DNA from: Micrococcaceae bacterium Sec5.8
GTDB lineage: Bacteria > Actinomycetota > Actinomycetes > Actinomycetales > Micrococcaceae
Length of the DNA stretch: 64,000 nt
Reading direction: 5' to 3'
NCBI GenBank assembly: GCA_039636775.1
Contig: CP143429.1
Coordinates: forward strand, 2,294,001-2,358,000
The notes beneath the pieces are model-generated. The model was not told where the DNA came from, did no database searches, and saw nothing but the letters and a program-made list of their open reading frames with translations. Both the position numbers and the translations under genes were made by a program. Positions 46,737 through 55,935 of the stretch are shown here, piece by piece (the first letter of the stretch is position 1; each line of letters starts with the position of its first letter).

Positions 46737-47030
46737 TTAGATCCCGGCCGAGGCCTCGAAGTGTGTCAGCACCGGCGGGGCGGCCAGCAGGTCTCCGAGC
46801 GCGCTCGCACCCTCGGCCGCCCGCCAGGCGCGGTAGGCGGAGTCGTGCTCCATGGACGCCCACTGTTCCACCACGAGGATGTGGGCCGGGTTGGTGCTGT
46901 CGACCAGCACCTCGACACCGCGGCAGCCTTCAAACGCGCGCGTGTCGGCGAGGATCTCCCGGAGCACGGCAGGCGCCGTGGGCAGGGCGTCCGCGGTGAG
47001 GATCAGGTCCAGGTGGGCTGTGACGGGCAT
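46737..47030 (-). CDS. Antibiotic biosynthesis monooxygenase (ABM)-domain protein
   Basis: This 97-residue single-domain protein has the ferredoxin-like ABM fold: VTAHLDLIL, a central helix with LREILADTRAFEGCRGVEV, ILVVEQWASMEHDSAY, and a last helix before the C-terminus. Members act as cofactor-free monooxygenases, haem-degrading enzymes or reactive-carbonyl detoxifiers; the exact role is unknown. It is convergent with valS. Confidence 0.82.
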   Translation of the reverse strand: MPVTAHLDLILTADALPTAPAVLREILADTRAFEGCRGVEVLVDSTNPAHILVVEQWASMEHDSAYRAWRAAEGASALGDLLAAPPVLTHFEASAGI

Positions 47031-47594
47031 GGTGCTCCAATGCTGGGGGTGGAAGAGGACACAAGCAGAACGTGGTCCTGGGCCGGAACATTCCGGGACC
47101 TGACCGCTGCCCTGCTATTGGAGCCAACCGCGGCGCCCGCGTGCTTGTTCCTTCCATTGAACCCCATTTGCTCGACGGCGCATTGGCAAGCTTCCAAGCT
47201 TTTCCGTCGCTCTCGCTTGCGTTCGCAGTCAGCCTCCGACGGCACCCCCTCCCGGAACAGCCTGAGGGCAAAGGGGAAGCCCCATCAGCGTTTTGCCGTT
47301 GGTGGGGCTTCGACTCTTCGATTGCCACGTGACGTCTGAGGCGATCTGGCGGGATCCTCGGATTTTCAGGTCTTCCTACCTCGTCACTGGTAGCCATCAT
47401 CTGACTTTGCCGGTGGCTGCGTCGGATGAGTGTCACTGAATCTTTGGTTCCTGCGTCCCGCTTCTTTCGAAGTGGGTACTTTCAATTGTGATCCTGCCCT
47501 GCCGGCTGCACAAGAGCCCCGGCAGAACTACATGTGTGTAGTTTCGCCGGGGCCCGTGGGCCGTCGTCTGCAGCGGATCGTGGTCCGCCGGGGC
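47031..47594. other. Gene-free region with two hairpins
   Basis: In 564 bp I find no credible gene. The right end has a hairpin that probably terminates the nitroreductase-like gene. A separate 9-bp hairpin GAAGCCCCA/TGGGGCTTC occurs at 47276-47311. Local GC content is lower and third-position bias is absent in every frame. A small RNA or a decayed gene is possible. Confidence 0.45.
47516..47553 (-). terminator. Terminator of the nitroreductase-like gene
   Basis: An 8-bp GCCCCGGC/GCCGGGGC stem, a 2-nt internal loop, and a second 7-bp stem AACTACA/TGTAGTT form an extended hairpin 42 bp after the stop. Confidence 0.65.
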
Positions 47595-48227
47595 CTAGTC
47601 GAACGTGGGGCTCTCGGTCCTGCTGCGCTTGATTTCGAAGAAGTACGGGAACGATGCCAGGGATACCGAGGCGTCCCACAACCGTCCTGCGTCTTCGCCC
47701 CGGGGGATGCGGGTGAGCACGGGGCCGAAGAACGCCGTGCCGTTGAAGGCAACGACGGGTGTGCCCACGTCCTGGCCCACCAGAGAAATCCCGGCCTCGT
47801 GGGTGGTGCGGAGGGCAGCGTCGAATTCGTCGCTTTGGCCCGCCGCCGCGAGGTCCGCGGGAAGGCCAACTTCGGCGAGGGACTTGGCGATGACGGCGTC
47901 GATGTCCGTGTTGCCCTCATTGTGGATCTTGGTGCCCATGGCGTCGTAGAGCGCCTTGATGTACGAGGTGCCATGCTGGCCGGCAGCGGCCGTGATGACA
48001 CGCACCGGCGCCCAGGCCTTCGTGAGGAAGGCCTTGTACTCCGCCGGGAGTTCCTCACGGCCCTCGTTCAGCATGGCCAGGCTCATGACGTGCCACTCGG
48101 TGCTGATGTCACGAACGTTTTCAACCTCGCCGATCCAGCGGGAGGTAACCCACGCGAATGGGCACATCGGGTCGAACCAGAAGTCGGCCTTGTTGGTGGT
48201 GGAGTCTTGGGTCAGGGATTCAGTCAC
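47595..48227 (-). CDS. Mycothiol-dependent nitroreductase Rv2466c-like, DsbA-fold
   Basis: This 210-residue thioredoxin/DsbA-fold protein closely follows M. tuberculosis Rv2466c, a mycothiol-dependent reductase induced by oxidative stress: ADFWFDPMCPFAW, HVMSLAMLNE, GTPVVAFNG, AFFGPVLTRIPRGEDAG and ending TESPTFD. The active site here reads CPFA, whereas Rv2466c has CPWC; the second cysteine is replaced by alanine. A monothiol mechanism with mycothiol is therefore likely. In M. tuberculosis the gene neighbours rpiB and pepN; here it is upstream of clpX. Confidence 0.92.
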   Translation of the reverse strand: MTESLTQDSTTNKADFWFDPMCPFAWVTSRWIGEVENVRDISTEWHVMSLAMLNEGREELPAEYKAFLTKAWAPVRVITAAAGQHGTSYIKALYDAMGTKIHNEGNTDIDAVIAKSLAEVGLPADLAAAGQSDEFDAALRTTHEAGISLVGQDVGTPVVAFNGTAFFGPVLTRIPRGEDAGRLWDASVSLASFPYFFEIKRSRTESPTFD

Positions 48228-48359
48228 AGGTGTTCTCCTTCAGGGAAGTCTGCCGGCAAGGGCGTGCTGCCATAGCTCGAAACCGTGGCTGCAGCACGCA
48301 GGCACGTCACAGGTAACAGCAGGCGGCGCGGGCAGTTTATTCCGCTTGAGCAGCTGGGA

Positions 48360-49640
48360 TCAGGCCGACTTACGGCGTTTGACGTCATGCGCGATCAGCG
48401 TCGGCGCCGCCTTGCTGGAGACGACGTCCTCGGTGATAACCACCGTGGCGATATCGTCCCGGCTGGGCAGGTCGAACATGACCGGGAGCAGCACTTCCTC
48501 CATGATGGCGCGCAGGCCCCGGGCCCCCGTACCGCGTTCCAGCGCCTGGTCGGCAATCGTGTTGAGTGCCTCCTCGTCGAAGACCAGCTCGACGCCGTCC
48601 AGCTGGAACATCTTCTGGTATTGCTTCACCAGGGCATTCTTCGGCGTGGACAGAATTTGGATGAGTGCTGTCCGATCCAGATTGGAGACAGTGGTGATGA
48701 CCGGGAGGCGGCCAATAAACTCCGGAATCAGCCCGAACTTCAGGAGGTCCTCGGGCATGACCTCGCCGTAAGAGTCGGTGTTGTTTTTGACCTCATTGAG
48801 CGGGGCGCCGAACCCAATGCCCTTGCGCCCGGACCGCGAACCGATGATCTCCTCGAGACCAGCGAAGGCGCCGGCGACGATGAACAGCACGTTGGTGGTG
48901 TCGATCTGGATAAATTCCTGATGCGGGTGCTTGCGGCCGCCCTGCGGCGGAACCGACGCGACCGTCCCCTCAAGGATCTTGAGCAAGGCCTGCTGCACGC
49001 CCTCACCGGAGACGTCCCGGGTAATGGAGGGGTTCTCGCTTTTGCGCGAGATCTTGTCAATCTCATCGATGTAGATGATGCCTTGTTCGGCTTTTTTGAC
49101 GTCGTAGTCGGCGGCCTGGATGAGCTTAAGCAGGATGTTTTCGACGTCCTCGCCGACGTAGCCGGCCTCTGTCAGCGCGGTGGCATCAGCCACGGCGAAC
49201 GGGACGTTGAGGCGCCGGGCAAGGGTCTGGGCGAGGTAGGTCTTGCCGCAGCCGGTGGGACCGATGAGGAGGATGTTGGACTTGGCGATCTCGACGTCGT
49301 CGTGGTGCACGCCCTCGGCGAGGCTGCCGCTCTTGGGGGCGTGGCCGGCCTGGATGCGTTTGTAGTGGTTGTAAACGGCGACGGCGAGGGACCGCTTGGC
49401 GGGTTCCTGGCCGATCACATATTCCTGCAGGAAATCAAAAATTTCGCGGGGCTTGGGCAGCTCAAAACTGCCCAGATCAGCTACTTCGGCGAGTTCCTCT
49501 TCAATGATCTCGTTGCAGAGTTCAATGCATTCGTCGCAAATGTAGACGCCGGGCCCGGCAATGAGCTTCCGGACCTGCTTCTGGCTCTTTCCGCAGAAAG
49601 AACACTTCAGCAGATCCGTGCTCTCGCCAATCCGAGCCAT
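48360..49640 (-). CDS. clpX: ATP-dependent Clp protease ATP-binding subunit ClpX
   Basis: ClpX unfolds substrates and feeds them to ClpP1P2. The 426-residue protein has the N-terminal C4 zinc domain ([19 protein letters not shown]), Walker [13 protein letters not shown], Walker [11 protein letters not shown], the pore loop with GYVGED, and the ClpP-binding IGF loop as [10 protein letters not shown]. It ends in the ClpX-specific small domain. It lies 215 bp upstream of the clpP1-clpP2 3' end on the same strand, so it probably has its own promoter. Confidence 0.98.
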   Translation of the reverse strand: MARIGESTDLLKCSFCGKSQKQVRKLIAGPGVYICDECIELCNEIIEEELAEVADLGSFELPKPREIFDFLQEYVIGQEPAKRSLAVAVYNHYKRIQAGHAPKSGSLAEGVHHDDVEIAKSNILLIGPTGCGKTYLAQTLARRLNVPFAVADATALTEAGYVGEDVENILLKLIQAADYDVKKAEQGIIYIDEIDKISRKSENPSITRDVSGEGVQQALLKILEGTVASVPPQGGRKHPHQEFIQIDTTNVLFIVAGAFAGLEEIIGSRSGRKGIGFGAPLNEVKNNTDSYGEVMPEDLLKFGLIPEFIGRLPVITTVSNLDRTALIQILSTPKNALVKQYQKMFQLDGVELVFDEEALNTIADQALERGTGARGLRAIMEEVLLPVMFDLPSRDDIATVVITEDVVSSKAAPTLIAHDVKRRKSA

Positions 49641-49788
49641 ATGTGAACCCCTTTAGTATCTTGCTGCCGGCTGTCCTACTCCTGCGCAGCGCTGCACCCA
49701 TTTAGTGAAAATCACGGGCCGGCCTGTCGGAGACCAGCCGTGACATGTTCCACTCTAGGTCACTTTAGGGCCGTTGGGTGGAAAGCCA

Positions 49789-49826
49789 GCACCGGTGCGG
49801 CCACTTGAAATGGGCCACACCGGTGC
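49789..49826 (-). terminator. Terminator of clpP1-clpP2
   Basis: The imperfect inverted repeat GCACCGGTG-C-GGCC / GGCC-A-CACCGGTGC lies 30 bp downstream of the clpP2 stop, before clpX. The T-run is weak. Confidence 0.65.
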
Positions 49827-49855
49827 CGGGAACTGCATGTTGCGTACTTGTTGCG

Positions 49856-50515
49856 CTACTTGGTGATCGCCTGGGGCTTCATCTTGCGCGAATCCAGCAC
49901 CTGGTCGATGAGGCCGTACTGCATGGCCTCTGCCGCGGTGAGGATCTTGTCGCGCTCGATGTCGTTGTTGACCTGCTCGGGTGTCCGGCCGGAGTGCTTG
50001 GCCAGCGTGTTTTCAAGCCATTCCCGCATGCGCATGACCTCGGCCGCCTGGATTTCAAGGTCGGAGGCCTGCCCGCCCTGGCCGCCGGAGAGGGAGGGCT
50101 GGTGGATCAGGACGCGGGCGTTCGGCAGGGCGAGCCGCTTGCCCGGCGTGCCGGCTGCCAAAAGCACAGCGGCTGCGCTGGCAGCCTGGCCAAGGCACAC
50201 GGTCTGAATCTCGGGGCGGATGTACGTCATGGTGTCGTAGATCGCGGTCATGGCGGTGAAGGAGCCGCCCGGGGAGTTGATGTACAGCGTAATGTCGCGG
50301 TCCGGGTCGGTGGACTCCAGAACCAGCAGCTGCGCCATCACGTCATCGGCCGAGGCGTCGTCCACCTGGACACCGAGGAAGATGATGCGGTCCTCGAACA
50401 GCTTGGTGTACGGGTCCTGGCGCTTGAAGCCGTACGGGGTGCGCTCCTCGAACTGCGGCAGCACGTAGCGGCTGCTCGGCAGGTTACCGGCCGTCGAACC
50501 GAAGTTGTAGTTCAT
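49856..50515 (-). CDS. clpP2: ClpP2 protease subunit
   Basis: This is one of two catalytic ClpP subunits that form the mixed actinobacterial ClpP1P2 tetradecamer. In the 219 residues the catalytic serine is in [11 protein letters not shown], the histidine in [11 protein letters not shown], and the aspartate in the NDIERDKIL region. ATG at 50515 has AGGAG 8 nt upstream; in-frame ATGs at 50521 and 50536 are closer to or before that site, and the reading to 50698 shadows clpP1. It follows clpP1 by 38 bp. Confidence 0.97.
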   Translation of the reverse strand: MNYNFGSTAGNLPSSRYVLPQFEERTPYGFKRQDPYTKLFEDRIIFLGVQVDDASADDVMAQLLVLESTDPDRDITLYINSPGGSFTAMTAIYDTMTYIRPEIQTVCLGQAASAAAVLLAAGTPGKRLALPNARVLIHQPSLSGGQGGQASDLEIQAAEVMRMREWLENTLAKHSGRTPEQVNNDIERDKILTAAEAMQYGLIDQVLDSRKMKPQAITK

Positions 50516-50553
50516 GTTCATTGCTCCTGAATTCATTGCTGTCTGCGTGCCGG

Positions 50554-51222
50554 TCAGTTCTCGGTGGCTGCGTCTGTGGCTTCGGCGGCTGCGTCGGTGA
50601 TGTCGGCGTTCGTTCCGCCGCCACCGGCCACGGATCCCGCGTGCGCGGCGATCTTGTCGAAGAAGCCGTATTCGAGGGCTTCCTTGGCCGTGAACCATTT
50701 GTCGCGGTCGTTGTCCTTGAGGATCGTCTCGACCGTCTGGCCGGTCTGATCGGCCGTCAGCTCAGCCATGACCTTCTTCATGTGCAGGATGAGCTCAGCC
50801 TGGATTTTGATGTCCGACGCCGTGCCGCCGATGCCACCGGAGGGCTGGTGCATCAGGATCCGGGCGTTGGGGGTGGCGTAGCGCTTGCCCTTGGTGCCGG
50901 AGGAGAGCAGGAACTGGCCCATTGAGGCGGCCAGACCGGTGGCGACGGTGACGACGTCGTTCGGGATGAACTGCATGGTGTCGTAGATGGCCATGCCGGC
51001 GGTGACGGAGCCGCCCGGGGAGTTGATGTAAAGGTAGATATCTTTCTCGGGGTTTTCGGCCGAGAGCAGCAGCAGCTGCGAGCAGATCGCGTTGGCGTTT
51101 TCGTCCCGAACCTCAGAACCAAGCCAGATGATGCGCTCTTTCAGCAGGCGGTTGTAAATGTAGTTATCCTGGGCTGCCGGATCGACAGTAGCCATCCGGG
51201 GGGCCCCTGCGTGCTGTGACAT
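50554..51222 (-). CDS. clpP1: ClpP1 protease subunit
   Basis: This is the partner catalytic subunit, 222 residues. The catalytic serine is in [11 protein letters not shown], the histidine in ILMHQPSGG, and the aspartate in DNDRDKWF. The N-terminal 17 residues are a probable propeptide, and the C-terminal Ala/Thr/Asp-rich tail (about 20 residues) is longer than in many homologues. It is the first gene of clpP1-clpP2. Upstream lies a close match to the ClgR operator (51331-51348). Confidence 0.97.
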   Translation of the reverse strand: MSQHAGAPRMATVDPAAQDNYIYNRLLKERIIWLGSEVRDENANAICSQLLLLSAENPEKDIYLYINSPGGSVTAGMAIYDTMQFIPNDVVTVATGLAASMGQFLLSSGTKGKRYATPNARILMHQPSGGIGGTASDIKIQAELILHMKKVMAELTADQTGQTVETILKDNDRDKWFTAKEALEYGFFDKIAAHAGSVAGGGGTNADITDAAAEATDAATEN

Positions 51223-51330
51223 GTGTACTTACCTCTCGCTGGCGACGGTGACGCCACTGGACGACATCACTGAACTTTCCTACATGGACACTAACGGTTT
51301 TCGTGGCGGCTTTGTGCTCAGGCGCGGGGC

Positions 51331-51348
51331 TGTTCGCTGACGGCGCAC
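51331..51348. promoter_or_regulatory. ClgR-like operator upstream of clpP1
   Basis: TGTTCGCTGACGGCGCAC matches the ClgR consensus WNNWCGCYNANRGCGWWS at all but one position. It lies about 110 bp upstream of the clpP1 start, where an activator of clpP1P2 would bind. Confidence 0.6.
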
Positions 51349-51441
51349 GATTGCCCCGGACCGTTCATTGCAGGCTTAAAACGCCGCACCCCCGGATCGT
51401 GGATCCGGGGGTGCGGGCAGGAACTGCGGAATCAGAAAGTG

Positions 51442-52845
51442 CTAGAACTTCGCTGCTGCCGGGTCGTCGTTTCGGACCGTCTCGGTGGCTGCTTCGTCGG
51501 ACGCGGACTCCTCAGCCTCGACCTCGTCAGCTGCCTCAACGCCTGCCTCTTCGTCGCCGGGGCGGACGAAGTCGCTGAGGTCAACGGCGTTGCCCTCAGA
51601 GTCGGTGACCTCGGCCTGGCCGAGGACGACGGCGAGTGCCTTGCGGCGGCGGACCTCGGAGACCATCATGGGGACCTGGCCGCTCTGATCGATGATCTGG
51701 GCGAACTGGTTCGGGTCCATGCCGTACTGGCCGGCGGTGGTGACGATGTAGTCGATCAGCTCGTTCTGGCTGACGTTGACTTCTTCCTTCTCGGCGATGG
51801 CGTCAAGGATGATCTCATTCTGGAACGCACGCTCGGTGTTGGCCTTGACCTCGGCGCGGTGCTCCTCGGTGTCGTGGTCACCTTCGCCGTGGGCGTTCTC
51901 AGCGTTGAAGTGCTGCTCGATCTGCTCTTCAACGACAGACGCCGGAACGGGAACCGCGACGAGCTCAACGAGCTTGTCGAGGACCTTGTCGCGGGCTTCA
52001 ACGCCCTGCTCAACAACCTTGGACTCTGCGGCCTGCTTCGCGAGGTCCTCGCGAAGTTCGGCCAGCGTGTCGAATTCGGAGGCCAGCTGGGCGAAATCGT
52101 CATCAGCCTCGGGCAGCTCGCGCTCCTTGACGGACTTGACGACGACCTTGACCTGGGCGGACTCGCCGGCGTGCTCGCCACCCACGAGGGTGGTGGCGAA
52201 GATGGCATCCTCATCGGCGCTGAGGCCGGTGACGGCTTCGTCGAGGCCTTCGAGCATGGTGCCGGCGCCCACCTGGTAGGACAGACCGGCGGCGGAGTCA
52301 ACCTCGGCGCCGTCGATCGTGGCAGTGATGTCAATCGACAGGAAATCCTTGTCGGCGGCCGGGCGGTCCACGGACTTCAGCGTGCCGAAGCGGCCGCGCA
52401 GTTCGTCCAGGGCCGTGTCGACATCCGCGTCGGTGGACTCGGCGGCAGCAACTTCAACCTTGATACCGGCGTAGTCGGGCAGCTCGATCTCGGGACGGAC
52501 GTCAACTTCGGCGTGGAACTTGAGTTCCCCGTCAGTGGCGGACGGATCCGGGACCTCGGTGATCTCAACCTCGGGACGGCTCAGCGGACGGATACCGGTT
52601 TCCTGAACGGCCGCCTGGTACCAGCCGTTGAGGCCTTCGTTGATGGCGGTCTCCAGCACGTAGCCGCGGCCCACGCGCTGGTCGATGAGCTTGGATGGGA
52701 CCTTGCCCTTGCGGAAACCCGGGACCTGGATCTGCGAAGCAACAGTCTTGTATGCCTCTGCGATGCTGGGCTTCAATTCCTCAAAAGGGACCTCAACATT
52801 GAGCTTGACCCGCGTGGGGGTGAGGTTCTCGACAGCGCTCTTCAC
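51442..52845 (-). CDS. tig: Trigger factor
   Basis: Trigger factor is the ribosome-bound chaperone for nascent chains, here 467 residues. The N-terminal ribosome-binding loop is [14 protein letters not shown] (about 43-56). The PPIase (FKBP) domain follows at about 155-240, with [14 protein letters not shown]. The C-terminal chaperone arms end in an acidic Glu/Ala-rich tail. The GTG start at 52845 has AGGAG 10 nt upstream. Its transcript runs toward clpP1-clpP2, as in mycobacteria, but a separate promoter in the 219-bp gap is indicated by the ClgR-like site. Confidence 0.97.
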   Translation of the reverse strand: MKSAVENLTPTRVKLNVEVPFEELKPSIAEAYKTVASQIQVPGFRKGKVPSKLIDQRVGRGYVLETAINEGLNGWYQAAVQETGIRPLSRPEVEITEVPDPSATDGELKFHAEVDVRPEIELPDYAGIKVEVAAAESTDADVDTALDELRGRFGTLKSVDRPAADKDFLSIDITATIDGAEVDSAAGLSYQVGAGTMLEGLDEAVTGLSADEDAIFATTLVGGEHAGESAQVKVVVKSVKERELPEADDDFAQLASEFDTLAELREDLAKQAAESKVVEQGVEARDKVLDKLVELVAVPVPASVVEEQIEQHFNAENAHGEGDHDTEEHRAEVKANTERAFQNEIILDAIAEKEEVNVSQNELIDYIVTTAGQYGMDPNQFAQIIDQSGQVPMMVSEVRRRKALAVVLGQAEVTDSEGNAVDLSDFVRPGDEEAGVEAADEVEAEESASDEAATETVRNDDPAAAKF

Positions 52846-52912
52846 AGTCTAAGTACTCCTGGCGTTAGGGGGTTGGGTTCTGCACTGCCGTGGTGTGGCA
52901 GTACCTGCAGAG

Positions 52913-52987
52913 TCGGGGTGACAGGATTTGAACCTGCGACTTCCTGCTCCCAAAGCAGGCGCTCTAGCCAAGCTGAGCTACACCCCG
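52913..52987 (-). tRNA. tRNA-Pro(TGG)
   Basis: This cloverleaf has acceptor stem CGGGGTG/CACCCCG, the C1-G72 type known for bacterial tRNA-Pro. The anticodon loop TTTGGGA gives anticodon TGG (reads CCA and related codons), and the T-arm is GGTTCAAATCC. No CCA is encoded. It lies just upstream of tig. Confidence 0.97.
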
Positions 52988-53120
52988 TAAGTGCACAGAA
53001 CAGTCTACGGTCAAATGGTGCCGGTTTGCACATTTGACACCGGGGTCCTGAATTAGGTTTAGTTGTATCCGGCTTCAACAGCCGCCCGGAAGTTCTGCTG
53101 GAGGAGTCCTGCAACGTCCC

Positions 53121-53191
53121 GGGGACGTAGCTTAGTGGTAAAGCCTCAGTCTTCCAAACTGATGATGCGGGTTCGATTCCCGTCGTCCCCT
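53121..53191 (+). tRNA. tRNA-Gly(TCC)
   Basis: The 71-nt gene has acceptor stem GGGGACG/CGTCCCC, anticodon loop CTTCCAA (anticodon TCC, reading GGA/GGG), and T-arm GGGTTCGATTCCC. A strong intrinsic terminator follows directly. Confidence 0.97.
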
Positions 53192-53203
53192 CCCAGTAAT
53201 GAC

Positions 53204-53231
53204 AAAAAGCCCCTCTTCGGAGGGGCTTTTT
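53204..53231 (+). terminator. Intrinsic terminator of tRNA-Gly
   Basis: A 12-bp stem AAAAAGCCCCTC / GAGGGGCTTTTT with a TTCG tetraloop and T-run forms a classical bidirectional terminator that also ends the convergent nei-type gene. Confidence 0.93.
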
Positions 53232-53243
53232 TGTGCCGGAAAC

Positions 53244-54140
53244 CTACGCCGACTGGCAGGACGGGCACCAGTAGAGCTTGCGGGCACCGAGCTCGGCCAG
53301 AGCCACCGGCGTTCCGCAGTTCCGGCAGTCCAGGCCCTGCCTGCGGTAGACGAAATGGGCATCCTCGGGGGCGGGCAACCCCTCACATGCGGTCCAGTAA
53401 CGCGGCGGGGTGGTGACGATCCGTCCGTCGCGGACGCCGTCGGACATCACCGCCACGGTGTCATCCCAGAGCCGGCGCGCCGCCTCCGCCGGCAGCGCAG
53501 TTCCCGGCAGCCAGGGGTCCAGGCCCTGCCGGAACAGCACTTCGGCACGGTAGACGTTGCCGACTCCGGCAATGACCTTTTGGTCCATCAGCAAGGCCGC
53601 GATCGGCGTGCGTTTGGCCAGGACTGCCTCGGCAAAGGACTCCCGGTTCCCGGGCAGATTCTGCAGCGGATCGGGACCGAGCCGGGCCAGCACGGAAGCG
53701 GCCTCAGCGTCGGTGATTGTCTCGCAGGTGGTGGCCCCGCGCAGATCGGCCCAGCCGTGGGCGCTGATGAGCCGCACCCGGACGGCGCCAACCGGATCGG
53801 GCGGGCCGGCGTAGGCGGGATCGTCCGCTCCGGCGTCGTCGCGGACCTCCCGCTCCCCCACCCGTCGGGGCGCACCGATGCTGGACGCGCCCCGGAAGCT
53901 TGCGTCGCCGCCGAAGTTCCACGCACCATAGAGGCCCAGATGGACGTGCAGGATCAGGCTGTTCTCAAATTCCAGGAACAGGTGCTTCCCGTGCGCGGTG
54001 GAGCCAATGAGGGTGTGGCCATCCAGCAGTGCCGCGCCCTGGACGAAGCGCCCCTGCGGGCTGGTCACCGCAACCCGCTCCCCCGCGAAGACGTCCCCGA
54101 ACTGGCGTGCCAGCCGGTGGACGGAATGGCCCTCCGGCAC
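53244..54140 (-). CDS. Fpg/Nei family DNA glycosylase (Nei2-like)
   Basis: This bifunctional glycosylase/AP lyase for oxidised bases starts PEGHSVHRLA, where proline 2 and Glu3 are catalytic after Met removal. The helix-two-turn-helix region contains QKVIAGVGNVYRAE with the conserved lysine at MDQKVIAG, and the C-terminal zinc finger has CRNCG...WCPSC. PEGHS rather than PELPE and its position next to rpiB fit actinobacterial Nei2 (Rv2464c). The GTG start shares one base with the rpiB stop (TAGTG), so the two are coupled. It has 298 residues. Confidence 0.9.
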   Translation of the reverse strand: MPEGHSVHRLARQFGDVFAGERVAVTSPQGRFVQGAALLDGHTLIGSTAHGKHLFLEFENSLILHVHLGLYGAWNFGGDASFRGASSIGAPRRVGEREVRDDAGADDPAYAGPPDPVGAVRVRLISAHGWADLRGATTCETITDAEAASVLARLGPDPLQNLPGNRESFAEAVLAKRTPIAALLMDQKVIAGVGNVYRAEVLFRQGLDPWLPGTALPAEAARRLWDDTVAVMSDGVRDGRIVTTPPRYWTACEGLPAPEDAHFVYRRQGLDCRNCGTPVALAELGARKLYWCPSCQSA

Positions 54141-54631
54141 TAGTTCACAATCTCCCCGGTGCGCTCGTACGCGGCAATCTTGCCGATCCGGCGGACGTGG
54201 CGTTCGTCGTTGCTGAAAGGTTCGGCCAGGAACGCCTCGATGATTTCCGTGGCCTCCGCCACGCTGTGCTGCCGGCCGCCGACGGCGACAACGTTGGCGT
54301 CATTGTGATCACGGGCAAGCTTCGCGGTGGACAGGTTCCAGGCCAGTGCGGCACGGACGCCCTTAACCTTGTTCGCGGCGATTTGTTCGCCGTTGCCCGA
54401 GCCGCCCAGCACGATTCCGAGGGCGCTGGTGCCGGCTTCCTGATCTGCCACCACAGCGAGGGCTGCGTTGATGCAGAAGGACGGGTAGTCATCGAGGGCG
54501 TCATAGGCCTGGGGCCCGTGATCGACGACGTCGTAGCCTCCGGCGCTGAGGTGGCGGACGAGGTGGGCGCTGAGTTCCATGCCGGCATGGTCGGTGGCGA
54601 TGTGCACGCGCGGGAGGTCAGAGGGGGTCAC
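54140..54631 (-). CDS. rpiB: Ribose-5-phosphate isomerase B
   Basis: RpiB interconverts ribulose 5-phosphate and ribose 5-phosphate in the pentose phosphate pathway. The 163-residue protein has the phosphate-binding start HIATDHAGMELS and an active-site loop GGSGNGEQIAANK in the actinobacterial form (SGNGEQ rather than the cysteine-containing variant of many other bacteria). HNDANVVAVGGRQ and the C-terminal RRIGKIAAYE complete the family pattern. The GTG start has no clear ribosome binding site. It is coupled to the downstream glycosylase gene. Confidence 0.95.
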   Translation of the reverse strand: MTPSDLPRVHIATDHAGMELSAHLVRHLSAGGYDVVDHGPQAYDALDDYPSFCINAALAVVADQEAGTSALGIVLGGSGNGEQIAANKVKGVRAALAWNLSTAKLARDHNDANVVAVGGRQHSVAEATEIIEAFLAEPFSNDERHVRRIGKIAAYERTGEIVN

Positions 54632-54782
54632 GGCGGATCCGTTCAGTTGGGCAGACCGGCAGGTTCCAGCGGCTGCGGGGAGGACGAAGGGCTGTTCCCA
54701 GCCTACTAGGGCGCGGGGCGCGGACCACGGGCTGGCTGGCCGGCGGCTGCTACCCCAGGACCGACTGCCCGCCGGCCGGTCA

Positions 54783-55784
54783 TCACGGGTGGGCGGTGCC
54801 GCCGGTCCGCCGTGCGCGTGCTGCCACCCGCGAGATCACCTGGGCCATGTTGTCCGCTGTCGCGGCGCTCCCGCCGCTGACGGCCAGGGTCCGCCCGTCG
54901 GAGCGGTCAACGACGACGGCTGCTCCGCTGCTGACCAGCAGGGCAGTCGTGGTGCCGTGGTTGCGGTATCCCCATCCGCCGAAGTCGGCGGCCCTGATGT
55001 TTTTCGCCGTCGCCGACTCAATGGCGGCGGCCGGTACATCCATCACGCGCACGAAGCCGGCGGCGAAGACCCGCAGACCGCTGCGGTCCACCCGGATGCG
55101 GGCAAACAGGCAGGCGGCGCCGGCAAGGGCGAGCGCTGCGAGGAGTGCGGCCAGCCAGGGGACTGCGATCGTCAGCAGCGCGGCGGGAAACAGGGTGCCG
55201 ATTCCCAGCATCACGAAGACCGAACTGCGGGCGTGAACCCACACGCTCACGGAATCCCGGGCCAGGTCGGGGTCCACCTCCCGGGCCAAGGCTTCCGCCA
55301 TGGCCCGGTCGTCATCCGTGGACCAGCGTTCATCAGCTTTGAAGACGAAGCCCATCACAATGCCCAGGCCCAGGGACGCTCCGCTGCCCAGGGCGAGCAC
55401 GGCCACGTCCACCTGCGCCTGCCTCGCGTTCCCTAGGCCCACCTGCCCCACTAAAACGGCAGCCAGGACGGTGGTGACGAAGAGGCTGAGGGACAACCCG
55501 GCGCCCATCATGATCCGGCGCATGAGGGCCGGACGGGACAGCGGGACCGCCTGTATCAGCGCCGCCCCGCCGAGCAGCACGATCAGCGCCGCCCCCACCC
55601 CGGCCACCATTCCAAACGGCGCGAAGTCCGCGGCGGCGCCTTCCGCCCAGCGGACGGCCAGCGGTTCAGGCAGGTCGGAGCGGAGCAGGAAGGCGCACAC
55701 CAGGAACGCCGCCGCCAGCATCAGTGGAAATCCCACGGCGAAGCGCAGCGCCCTGGCGTCGACGGAATTGCGAAACTTTCCCAT
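54783..55784 (-). CDS. DUF1648-type membrane protein
   Basis: This 333-residue protein has about six membrane helices. The first external loop LPEPLAVRWAEGAAADF resembles the DUF1648 motif (LP-x-H/RW-x-G). Two long soluble segments follow: an acidic one after helix 4 (ADERWSTDDDRAMAEALAREVD) and a C-terminal PH-like/DUF-type beta region with IRVDRSGLRVFAAGFVRVMDVP. TAGCGT lies 7 nt before the ATG at 55784. The function is unknown; DUF1648 proteins often act as SdpI-like or sensor membrane proteins. Confidence 0.75.
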   Translation of the reverse strand: MGKFRNSVDARALRFAVGFPLMLAAAFLVCAFLLRSDLPEPLAVRWAEGAAADFAPFGMVAGVGAALIVLLGGAALIQAVPLSRPALMRRIMMGAGLSLSLFVTTVLAAVLVGQVGLGNARQAQVDVAVLALGSGASLGLGIVMGFVFKADERWSTDDDRAMAEALAREVDPDLARDSVSVWVHARSSVFVMLGIGTLFPAALLTIAVPWLAALLAALALAGAACLFARIRVDRSGLRVFAAGFVRVMDVPAAAIESATAKNIRAADFGGWGYRNHGTTTALLVSSGAAVVVDRSDGRTLAVSGGSAATADNMAQVISRVAARARRTGGTAHP

Positions 55785-55791
55785 GCCCTCA

Positions 55792-55797
55792 ACGCTA
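55792..55797 (-). promoter_or_regulatory. -10 hexamer TAGCGT of the DUF1648 gene
   Basis: TAGCGT lies 7 nt before the ATG at 55784. The same hexamer recurs before the epimerase-like gene at 59992. Confidence 0.4.
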
Positions 55798-55935
55798 CCC
55801 CCGAGGATTCCGCCTTCCGTATCTTGGTGGAACGCGGACGATCCGCCCGGGTTGTTTGCCAAGCGCCACAGAAGTGAAAGAATAACTTCACAGTATCGAG
55901 CAGTTCCATCCCACCGCAGCACTGGAGGCCCCACT

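Noticed and set aside
55300..55935. N-terminal extension of PepN
   Set aside because: The sequence is antisense to the DUF1648 gene and Ser/Arg/Pro-rich. The TTG at 55936 has the only properly spaced ribosome binding site (GGAGG).
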